Source of the DNA: Agapetus fuscipes
Lineage: Eukaryota > Arthropoda > Insecta > Trichoptera > Glossosomatidae
NCBI GenBank assembly: GCA_951799405.1
Contig: OX637332.1
Location: 4,531,001-4,595,000, forward strand
Direction: 5' to 3'
DNA: 64,000 bases
Shown here: piece after piece, positions 10,301 to 22,300 of the stretch
How the letters are laid out: every line of letters starts with the position of its first letter
Position numbering within the stretch: the first letter of the stretch is position 1
Program-made: the position numbers and the translations under genes
Notes under the pieces: generated by a model
What the model was told of the DNA's origin: nothing
Databases searched by the model: none
What the model saw: only the letters and a program-made list of their open reading frames with translations

Positions 10301-13300
10301 ATGATTTTAGTGCACACCTTCCACTGTGCCTCGGGGCTGCCCACGATGGTGACCTTGCGCTCCTGGGTAGGGGCGGCAGGCTGGCCTGGCTGGCCCGGCT
10401 GCTGGACGGGGGGCGGGGGCTCCTGGCTACCGTCCTGCTCAAGGGGGGCGATCTTCACCGAGGCGCCACTGTAGCGGATGATGTTCCTGATGTGGAGGCC
10501 CTTTGTGCCAATGATGGCGCCCACCGCATTGTTTGGGATGTACAGGAAAGTGGTTTCCTACATAAAACATTTCAGTGTAAGTTGATAAGCAAATGATTAA
10601 GTACGAGGTGCTTTAAATGTGCAAGTTGTGTACGGATCGACACGGTTTTAACTGAAATAGTTCAATGTGATGTTAGCTGAATTGCAAAAATTTAAGTATT
10701 TTTTTGAAGAAAGACCAAGTAATACCATTGATTTTAGGAGTTTGAGGGCCTCAGTCATAATAGCGCCCTCATTAGCTGTCATCTAAATTCAGTTAAACCC
10801 GTGTACATGTGTACAATGCATTTTTATTTCAATTAAGACAAATCTAGTACAGAAGAAGTTTTGTTTGCATCATGTATTAAATCAATTAACCAATGTATGC
10901 CAGCAGTCATTCCACTGCAATATTTATAAATTCATATTCTATTTTTAAGGGGAAAAAGTAATTTCTAAATAAATAAAAATATTTATGGTTGTCATTGTCA
11001 CTTCATTTGGATTAACCAGTTTCTGCAAGCCACCTTGATTTTTAACCTTCAAAGGCAAGAAATTTAGTGCACCTGGTACATCATATGGGACTATTCTTAG
11101 ACATTTTAGTCGTCGGTTGAGCCCACGCTTTGACAAACTAATGGTGCGTGCGCTGGAAGTTTCGTCAGCACGGTCATTCTTACCTACCGAATTTTGTAAT
11201 ATTTGTACAAATACAAATCAGCTGTTCACTTGCGGCCATCTTGGATTGACAGGTCTTCATACAAATGTATCATTAGTTTGTCAAAGCGTGGGCTCAACCG
11301 ACGACTAAAATGTCTAAAAATAGTCCCGTAAGTGTTTATGTTATGACTGAGCCAGATAAGACAGAGACTTTGACTTGCGGATTTGAAATAAACCAATGCC
11401 AGTTTCTTTAGAGTCCCATCGGGCCCTTGACGAAATCTTTGACTCTTACAGGTTACAGTTACAGATGGCATTAATTAATCAATAGTTAATTAAATAAAAA
11501 TAGCAAATTGTTCTGGGCCGGCAAAAATATGTTGGTGAATTGTATTCCACTGAAAAAAGGCATCCTTTGCATTTTAGGATTTAGGTGAACTTTTCTGATG
11601 GGTATTAGGATAGACCAAAAATAATAAGTTAATTAATAAATTAAAAGAATATACTTCATAGCTACAAACACATATTATGTATTTTCCAACTTTTTAACCA
11701 CACAAACCAGGAGAAAATCCTATGAGTTGCGGACCATAACATATTATGTTGGAAAACACTTCTACATTACATCAAATACTATCTATTAAAATGGTCATGG
11801 TTACAAAAACAGGAAATGGATACCTTTCAACATCAGAGATCTATAATAATCTATAATCTAAGTTGCAAAGGCATATTGAAATTTAAGGCTCATATTTAAT
11901 GCATGCCCACAAGCAGGCACATGTAAGTTCATCTGCATACAAAATAAGACAAACCTTATAAGCCTGCTGCATTTTATTGAAACTGGGGTGGCATTGGTAT
12001 AAGTAAACCAAATTTTTACAGCACTTCCTTGACTTATAGGTTGGTATGAGGCTGACCACCCATACTGTAAAAAATGGTTCACTTTGCCAATGTCACCCCT
12101 GTGTCAGGGAAGGTTGGCAAAAGTTGTGGGGCTTATGTTCATTTTAGGTTTGGATTTTATTTGTAAGTACACATTCAGCATTTGTAAGCGCGAACTACAT
12201 GTGTTGGTTTGTGGGCATGCATCTGAGAGCTTTAGATGAATATATCCTTGCAACTTAGATTATAGATTATAGATCGGGGGTCAGCCTCATATTAGTCAAG
12301 GAAGAGGTAAAAAGTACAATTCCGTTATTAAGTATCATTTCCCTTCTTGTTCCACGATTAAAACTCTAACGTCTACACTACACATATTGATATAGGAAAG
12401 CATAAATACAATTTGAAATCAAAAAGTTATTTTAAGCTTGGTCCTGATTTTCAGCCAAAGCTAAATTTAAGTTTGTGCCAGAAGTTAAGCAACTCACAGT
12501 TACAGTAAAAAAGGATCTTATCTTCAGTGGGAGTTTTTTTTTATAACGGCTTATTTAAAAGAAGCAGTATATAAATAAGAATGAATAATTTGTTTTAAGT
12601 CCTGTTTTTATGTGTAGCACACCTCGAGGGCCTAGTAGATCTCACACAAGACTTTCTTATAGTATCTTTTGGTGCCACTTCGATCTAAGGTTGGCGATGA
12701 TCATGGTCATTTTGACGTTACATAGATGCTGCGGCTCAAAACAGGACCTTGGGGTTTTTGTTGAACCATTGTCACAGGTTTTTCAACCACAATGTCCTTT
12801 GGCGTCCCTGAGTTCTTCTCCCCTCAATCTTACCCTGTATGATAAGATGAAGGATACTGTATTTCTCATTTCTCAAAATGTGACCGAAGTACATCAGCTT
12901 TCTCTGCTTAATGTTTGGAGCAGAAGTTAAAACAATTAGCGTTAGAACATAGAAGTGCGCTTTTGCTGCTTAACAGGTGTAGAGACATGGTCAGTACCCT
13001 GAGTACGAGTTGCAAAACTTGAGTAAAGTAAAGTTTATGGAAAGTATTAAAGAGTGGTTTTCCCCAAAATCTGCTGTTTTTGTTTCTCCTGCTTTTGTTG
13101 CTGTTACTGTTACTCTTTTGCTAAGACCATAAAGTGTAAGAAACAAAAATGCCAGATTTTGGGGAAAATCACTCTTTAATACTTTCCGTATACTTTACTT
13201 CATGCGAAGGGTACAGCACAACACAGTGCAGTGTAAAGCGTGATGCTAGACCTGGGCATATGTTGAGAATCCTGTTTGTCGAAGGTTTAACAAAACAATA

Positions 13301-16300
13301 TTTAAAGCCTGTGAATAAATGCTTTCCTAAGTCAATGTTTACACTTGGTAATACTCTCACCACGATACCGAGTAGAAAATATGTGTGACACAATCTTACT
13401 TCACTCACCTGGGAGTCGCTCTGGCCCTGCGGCAGGTTGCTCTGGCCGGGCACCGGGGTGTAGAGAGGGGGCGCGAAGGGGGGCGGGCCGCCGCAGTACG
13501 AGCCGCGGTTGGTGGTGGACATCATGGCCATGGGGTGCAGCCCGGGGAACATCATGCTCTGGGGAGCAAGTGCCTGCGCAACAGGGAACATACAATGGAC
13601 TCAGAACAATTCAAATTTAGAAAATAAAACTCTATTGGCTCACAGTGCTACTAGAAAAAATCCCGGATTATCAGGCATCCATTTTTATTTACAATGGGAG
13701 CATCACATAGCAGAGGGATATTTTAACCCCTCAAGCGCCGGAACGCGGATTCGCGTTCATAGTACTATACGCAATTTTTTTTCATTTTTCTTTAGTTTTT
13801 ACACAGCAATAAGATCGAAAATCGCATGAAGTATTGCTATTGGGTAGAACCATCCACCAATAAATTCAAAGCATTCATTTTTGTTTGTAGGTATTTAAAA
13901 TATAATATTTAAGTTGACCTTGAAAACGGACTGCTGAAAAGGCCGAATTCCACAATTTGTTGACATAAGAACACTAACACACTCAAATTTATTTTTCTGT
14001 AAATAAGAAGGGTCATTAACTTCTATTTTTTTGTGATGTATTGGGATTTCGTGCCTAGGCATACTAATGAGTTAAATCTATTTTTAGAATCTCGATCTTT
14101 TTTCGGTAATCTAAATTATGATAAGTTTTTTTTTTTGGTAGGCACTAAAAAAACTTTATTTCATTGTTTTTTGATATAAAAAAACCCACAGGAGATATGT
14201 TATGTATCTTTGGAGATATTTAATATAAAAAACCACGAGTTGGGTTTCTGAATTAGGCAGAAAATCGCTGACGCTCGAGGGGTTAAATGTTTGTGGTCCA
14301 TTTAACTTGTGAACAAAAATTTATTCGGGTGTTCTCTATTTTTCCTATAATGCTATGTTTCCAATCAAGCCCCCCCCCCCCCCCCCCCCCCCAGTTTATT
14401 AATTGAATTCTCAATATCAAGAGAATTCAATTTACACTGAAATTATTACTTTAATTGTGAATGTGAGACATCATTGAACAACATAAACCTGTTTTCTACA
14501 AAATTATTACTGCAATTCATAATTCTTTTCTTACAACCTTGATTTCCCACAATTGTCATTTTTAATAAGTTTCAAAAGTGTATTTGATATAACATTAAGT
14601 TAAGAATCAGATTATTTTATGGTGGCCCCATAATCATGTATAGACCAACAGTCTAGGAGGAAATACTTCATACTTTGACTCAACTAAATAACCATTTAAA
14701 ACAGTGGTTCCCAAACTTTTAATTTCGCGTAGGTACCACTAATGAAATTATAAATCAGTGGCGTACCACTGAAGTGCAACAGTTATAAAAATCATTCAAA
14801 TGGTAAAGTAATAAAAACTGCAACTGTTAATGAAAACATTATGCTTATTTATTTATTATAGAAAAAAAAATACAATACTCTTAGTGCAGGGGTGTCTAAC
14901 ATTAGTATTTTTTTAATCGTGGCGGGACAGGCCTGTCTTAGTCTGAAAAATGGTGCTGCATGTTCGGAACAAAAGAGGAAATATTTGGCTCAGTTGTACT
15001 TAACTTTAAGTGCGAAATTGAAAAACGTTTTATCTTATTATTTACTATGTATTTCCTATGGCCATGGCTGCTTGCGTACCACCTTAAGAAGCGTCGCGTA
15101 CCATTGGTGGTATGCGTCCCATAGTTTGGGAACCACTGATTTAGGGCCGGTCTTATAAACATCCGTTAGTTCAATGTCATACCAAATTTACCGAAATATA
15201 ATACAAACGTCACATGTTTCGTCTTATAAGAATTCGTTTGTTTTATTTCCGTAAAAGTTACCGACAGATCTAACCGACAGCCGACCCATCGATTAATGGC
15301 AGATACCGGCCGGTTAGTTAAGGTTTGAGGTTAGGTCAGCTGTCAAAGAATTGTTTCTTTGCGGTGAGTTTTGCGTGTCATTGGACTACTACGCTCTATC
15401 CTGTTGAAGATAATTTCTTCCGAAAGTGATAGATAATGCATTAAAATTGCGCTGTCTTAGTCGTTTTCGTATTTGTCAAAAGCAACTTTAGGTTATGTTT
15501 CGTCTTTGACAGCAAACGGATGACGTATGTTCATGAATGCACGCAAAAAATCATTGAAAATACGAGTGCATTATTGAGAACTAACGGACGGTTAAAAAAG
15601 CTTTATAGGACGACCATCGGTAAGATCAGTCGGTAAACGTCCATCCGTTAGTAACTTGCCGAGATACTTACGGATATTTGGTCTCTCGTTTATAAGACCG
15701 GCCCTAAAAAAGCTTTATAGGACGACCATCGGTAAGATCAGTCGGTAAACGTCCATCCGTTAGTAACTTGCCGAGATACTTACGGATATTTGGTCTCTCG
15801 TTTATAAGACCGGCCCTTAAAAGATTAAAACTTTATTTTAGTATTTGAACATTGGACTTGTTTGTTCAATGATTTCAACTCATGTACATTTAAATATACA
15901 TTTAAGTTGAATGATAACAGGATAGGAGCAGTAATCAAAAATTTCAAGATAGTTCACACACAAAATAGTATTGTGTAATTATTATTAGTTCATTAGATTG
16001 GATATTTACATATGTAGTGCAATTGTATGGCTTGATGATGTTGAATTTAATTTACATAAAACTAGAGTGGGAATTTCAGTGTTGTGTTGAACGGTTTTTC
16101 TATTAAATAAAACTTATCATTTTTCGTTTCTAAATTAAGATAAGCAATCCACTCATGATGAAAACAATTTCACCCACATGCAGTGAAAAATAACTGAGTA
16201 TTACAATTCAACCATATGGTTTTTGTGAATAAATAGATTTTAAGTGGTGGGTAATTGAATCTACAGGCAGCAATGTGTTGCTAAGGAGAAGAATAATAAT

Positions 16301-19300
16301 ATAGATTGGTATATAATATATTAGCCATTAGTGAACCATGGGTATTTACTTTGTGATTGCCCAGAGCTCCAATGTATTACAATATGGTATTATATGGCAA
16401 ACAGGTTTCCTCCAAGCAAATTGCTCGCATTCAAAGATTCTTATTAACCCTCCATATTTCATCTTTTGAAAGAGGGTTTAATAATGTGGGGAGCATTTCA
16501 ATGAACTGACCTTGAAAAAAAATAACTGGGGTAAGTTCTTTGAAACTGGTTGCCATACAGAGCACAGATTAATTTGAGCTTTGCAATAATATTGACAGTA
16601 GGTATTTACTTGCAAACTCAACTGCCATACGGCATTGAATTGACAATTTTTTCATGGTTGTGTCATGAGGTTTCAGCAGTATTGTCCCACAGTTAAGTTA
16701 CAGTCAAAGTTGGTTTTAACAAGCATGATGGATGTCATGGAAGAGGAAGACCGAGAAAGGTATGGATGGACCAAATTTTCGAAATAGCGAATGAATGGGA
16801 TATCCAGAGTCATAATAAAAGAAGAGCTTGTATGAAAAAGGTTATGGCTCTGGATGAAATGAAAGAAGTAAGCAAGGATCGAAAGAAATGGCGGTTGATT
16901 TTTAATGCTGGCGGTTAATGCTGAGGCTTTTAAATTTAAAAAAATATGTTTTGTAGTTTTTTAATTTTTTACTGTTTAATTGTTTAGAGTTTATTTGTTT
17001 TATATATTTGATTGTATTCATTGCTTGTACTCCTTGACTGATAGGTTGGTATGCGGCTGACCACCCATACTGTAAAAAATGGTTCACTTTGACAATGTCA
17101 CCCCTGCTTCAGGGAAGGTCGGCAAGAGTTGCAGGGCTTATGTTCATTTGAGATTGGGTTTTTTATATTGTAGGTCCACATGCAGCATGTGTAAGCGTGA
17201 AATTATGCATGTCTGCTTGTGAGAATGCATTTAATATGAATCTCAAATGATACATATCTTTGCAGCTTAGATTTAGATTTAGAAGGGACATTCCAATTTT
17301 GCTCCTTATCACTTACTAATTGCAATGTTTAAAGTGTAGAACAAATCATTTGGTTTTATTGAATAAAGTCCTTCCCTAGTGGAAAGATATGCCCTAATAA
17401 TATATTTTCTTAGTTTTTGGCTTGTAACATTGGCTAGTAGTATTTGCTTTAGTAGAGTATTTTTTTACAAGAAAATAGTATACCTGAAGATCATTTTCAT
17501 AGCTCTGCCGCAGCTTTGCAGAAATCTGTCCCTCGGCTCTGGCCATGTTGTCAATTCCTCCCTTGACTGTAATGATCCTCTCCAGATTGAAGCTATTTAT
17601 GTCATTGATAGAGGAAACGGTGATTTTCGTATCAGTATCCTGCATGATGCGCTTAATTGTATTTCCTCCCTTTCCTATAAACAGACAATCCTTTAAAGTA
17701 ATGTTCAATAAGAAACAATGCATTGGTGATATGTATACAATGATAAAACAATTACCAATAATTCTGCCGATGAGATTGTTGTGAGCAAGAATCTTGAGAG
17801 ATATCTCTCTGAAAATACAAGTAAACAAAAATGATTAGAGGTAATATGTACGGCTACTTATATATCAGACTTGTAGAGATGGCATTAAAATGATTAGAGG
17901 TAATATGTACGGCTACTTATATATCAGACTTGTAGAGATGGCATTAAAATGATTAGAGGTAATATGTACGGCTACTTATATATCAGACTTGTAGAGATGG
18001 CATTAAAATGATTAGAGGTAATATGTACGGCTACTTATATATCAGACTTGTAGAGATGGCATTAAAATGATTAGAGGTAATATGTACGGCTACTTATATA
18101 TCAGACTTGTAGAGATGGCATTAAAATGAAAGGTTCCCAACTTGAAGAAGAACCTCTTTTTTTAAGTGATGGATAAAATAAGAAAGTGTACTTATTGAAA
18201 ATTATGTTTCTTAAAAATAAGAAGTACTCACATCCAGTCAACAATGCCCCTAGTACAGAACACTGTGTTTAACTCACCTCGATTGCATAAATTGAAAAAC
18301 TATATAAATGAAAACTGAATTGGCCTCTAACACTGCTATTCACATTTTGGTCATCCATTGAGCCTCCGCTTTGACAAACTAATGATGCCTGGGCTGGAAG
18401 TCTCATTCACCATGGTCATTCTTACCTACCGAATTTTGGTAATATTTGTATGAAGACGAATCAGCTGTTCACTTGCGGCCATCTTGGATTGACAGGTCTT
18501 CATACAAATGCATCATTTGTATGAAGACCTTTCAAATCAAAATGTCTAAGAAGAGCACAGTATGAGTACAGTCGTTTATTTGATAGCTTTTTTTATTTAA
18601 GCAATGGAGGCGAGTTTAACACAATGTTTTATACTCAAGCACAGAAGTATTTGACTTCTTCCTGACAACAGGGCAAGATGTTGCACTTTCCTGCTTTTTT
18701 GCATTATTTATAATTAAAATCAGTTAACATAAAAGTTCAATGTATGTTATATTAAAGAATGCAAATTTGAATACTAGTATTCTATGATGTATGTTTTCTC
18801 CAAGGTCTTTCACTTAGGTCACACCTTTTTGTGGGGGGCACACATGAATATCAAACAAAATTTGGAGAAGATAAGATAGGATTATGAAAAACACAAACGT
18901 TGTTAATCTCAAACAGCAAAGCCATGGCTCATCTGCAGTCTACAATGTTTTTTTTTTTTTTTTTTTTTTAATTATGAGCCGTAGATCAGCTTTGTGAATA
19001 GCATCTTTTCATATATTTTTTTGTTCATTCACCTTACATCCATAAATTATAGTTTTTGTCATTGGCTTTTCCCTACATTATACTCGTTTTCCAGTTTTGA
19101 TCATCTCTGCCATTCAATCATTTATTCATCACTTTCACAGCTTTTTTCACTTTGACGTTACACCAGGCATCTTTTTTTAATCTCCCACTTTTTGTAGCAC
19201 ATTCAATCATCCCTACTTTCATATCCCCACATTTTTTCAATGTTTGTTTCATTCACACTTTTGGAAAAAACCTTGCTTCCCATGAACCCTGAAATAATGA

Positions 19301-22300
19301 GGATAACATTTGTTAACTGTCAAGCACAAATTTGAATAAGTAATAATTTTGGAATCCTTCTTAATCATATTAATGTGTTTGATGACTTTGATGATTTACA
19401 AGTGGATATACTAAGAACTTGTTTGTGGTTCACATGAACTTACCCCTTGGTAGTATTGTTGGCTTCTTGCTGCATCACTTCCAGGATGCGCTTGCATGCG
19501 CTGGTGCAGTTATCAGGATTTCCATAGATGGTGATGGCCTTTTCCAGGCTCCCTATATTGTCCTTGCGATGCACATCGACACGGGCTCGGCTCTGCTGAG
19601 TGATGAGGCGAATAGTGGATCCTTGGCGTCCAATGATGGCCCCCACCATGTCACTCTGCACAAGTAGACGCAAAGGGAAGTCCGTAGGGCGAGCTTGGCC
19701 GCCCCCTCGGCCTCCTGGACGGGCGCGTCGTCTTTCAAAGGGCTCCACCTTCAGTCGCTCTCCGCCCAATTCTAATCCATTCAGACCATTGACCGCTCTG
19801 AAAATCAACAGGTGTATTACAATCTAATATTTGTACAAATTCTTGTAACTTAATCATAGTGAAATAATTGTTAATTTCTAAACAAACAAAAAATGCGGGA
19901 ATCCGCCACAAAGAAAAAGAAACAAACAAAAAAATCGTTTGGTGAAGTTCCCCAGATTAATGTATTCTCTTTTCCTGTAAATACATTTTCAGTGGCAGTA
20001 TTGATTAAATTTAACTGCTAACAGGTAAGACAATTGTGAAAGAAAAAAATAATATAGAGCTCATTGCCATAAAAAAAATGACAACTTGATACAGACATTA
20101 TTTTCTGCATTGAAGCCTTGTACTTGTATGAAAACAAATAATGGCAGGGGAAGTCCCAGTAGAATTGGAATGTTTTTTAGGTCAATGAAATATACTACAC
20201 CTCATATTAAAAAATATGTATTAAGGTGAAATAAGGATAATGAATAACTGAAGTGTATTAAGACAGTTTTACAGGTTAATATTTCTTTAAATACAAATAA
20301 AGGGTTAGTAAAAAGGTGATTAAAAAAATACACAGAAAGTGAGTTAGAAGCATAGAAATAGTTAGTTGATAAATAAAGGCATAGGAATGACATTCCATTG
20401 TTTTGTTTTCTAAGATGAAGATCTATGAAATATTTACAGTATAGAACAGGCTTGCCAAATTCACATGTTATTATGGGTCATATGATCTATTATGTACTCA
20501 GTAGGAGAGGAGGGTAAAAAAAAAACTTAAATGAAAGTATTGTACAAGGCAGGGGGTAGAAACGTACTAGATCTCAAAAATGAGGAAGGGAGTTAGTTTG
20601 TGTTTTAATCCAACAAATTACAATAATTATAATAAGCTTTTTAGCTGTTGTGGGCCAGGCATTTTTGTTTTTTTCCTTTTAGGTCTTTAAATTACTTATT
20701 AAAAATGTTACGTAAACATTTAAAATTGACGCCTTTTCAGAAATAAGAGGTATTGACAAAAATTTAAGATTCTCAAAAGTGAAACAAATGATGTCCTAGT
20801 TATTTTTTTGTATTTTCTATTTCACCAAATGGACTAAATATAATATTTACAGTAATATGCTAACCTTTGTTAATGTGAATTCAATGAATAACAGTTCGGT
20901 AGATTCATTATATAAAAAAAGTTCTCCCTATTCCATACAAGTAACTAGACTATTAGCATAACTATACATTTTCAATGGAAAATCTAGAAGCCGGATTAAA
21001 GTCTAGCCTATCTAGTTATTATCTAGTTTATTTCATAAGTATTTAATTACATGTATTTAAATCACAAAACAGAAAAAACGTTAGAAATTTAAATACTGAA
21101 AACCTGAATTCCCAATGAATGGAAAAACCAGATTCAGGGAACGTATTATAATACAGCACATCTACCAATGGGGATACAGACGAAATAATAATACAGTGAT
21201 GATTTTAATGTGGGATTGTAGTTGGGTGCGTACATAGGCTGGTGAACACGTTTCCATTGGCCAATCGTCGACCAATAAACCTGGGGAGCACGCAATACAT
21301 CCCTCACTAGCTGTCAAAACTATACAAGCTTTGTAATACACAGGAAATTCAATATGTTGGCAATAAGGATAAAAGGGGGTAGTAAAAATATTGCATACAG
21401 TGTGATAAAGAAGTATTTTCAACTAAAACGTGAATACACATTACAAGACGTCTATGTTTTTTTTTGTCATAAAATTAAATAAGTAGACTAAATATTGTTG
21501 TCTAATCTAATCTAAATCTAAGCTGCAAAGATATGTATCAATTGAGATTCATATTAAATGCATTCCCACAAGCAGACATGCATAATTTCGCGCTTACACA
21601 TGCCGCATGTGGACCTACAATATAAAAAACCCAATCTCAAATGAACATAAGCCCTGCAACTCTTGCCGACCTTCCCTGAAGCAGGGGTGACATTGGCAAA
21701 GTGAACCATTTTTTACAGTATGGGTGGTCAGCCGCATACCAACCTATCAGTCAAGGAGTATCTACAAGCAATTAATACAATCAAATATGTATATAAAACA
21801 AATAAACTCTAAACAATTAAACAGTAAAAAATTAAAAAAAAAAAACTACCAAACATATTTTTTTTAAATTTAAAAGCCTCAGCTTTAACCGCCAGCATTA
21901 CAGATCAACCGCCATTTCTTTCGATCCTTGCATACTTCTTTCATTTCATCCAGAGCCATAACCTTTTTCATACAAGCTCTCCTTTTATTATGACTCTGGA
22001 TATCCCATTCATTCGCTATTTCGAAAATTTGGTCCATCCATACCTTTCTCGGTCTTCCTCTTCCACGACATCCATTAATTCTCGCAGCATACACTTTCTT
22101 CGTCAGTCTTTCCTCATTCATTCTCTCCAAATGTCCAAACCATCTAAGTATACTTCTTTTAATCTTTACTTTCACACTTTCTCTTACACCACATTCCTCT
22201 CTAACAAAATCATTCCTCACCTTATCACTCCGTCTTTTCCCAATCATACTTCTTAAGTAGTCCATTTCTACTGTATGGACTTTCCTAATCTCACTTTCAT

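Larger units (their letters stand above)
10558..13408 (-). other. Imp intron 6
   Basis: 2851 nt carrying four repeat loci listed separately: a long-TIR element (11086-11328), a nested pair of tail repeats (11838-12302), a retrotransposon RT fragment (12600-12925) and a TA-flanked MITE (12997-13211). The remaining sequence is AT-rich and featureless to me. Confidence 0.8.
13574..17483 (-). other. Imp intron 5
   Basis: 3910 nt with a piggyBac-like MITE, a 23-base poly-C run, a hAT MITE abutted by a Harbinger-like element and a truncated RTE-like copy, all listed separately. 15820-16724 holds no recognisable feature. Confidence 0.8.

Noticed and set aside
10255..10596. Plus-strand ORF of 113 codons across KH3
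   Set aside because: Antisense shadow of Imp exon 7.
13345..13627. Plus-strand ORFs rich in Arg/Gly opposite Imp exon 6
   Set aside because: Antisense shadows of the Pro/Gly-rich linker exon.
17831..18125. CRISPR-like array
   Set aside because: The units are contiguous with no variable spacers and lie in a eukaryotic intron; it is a simple tandem repeat.
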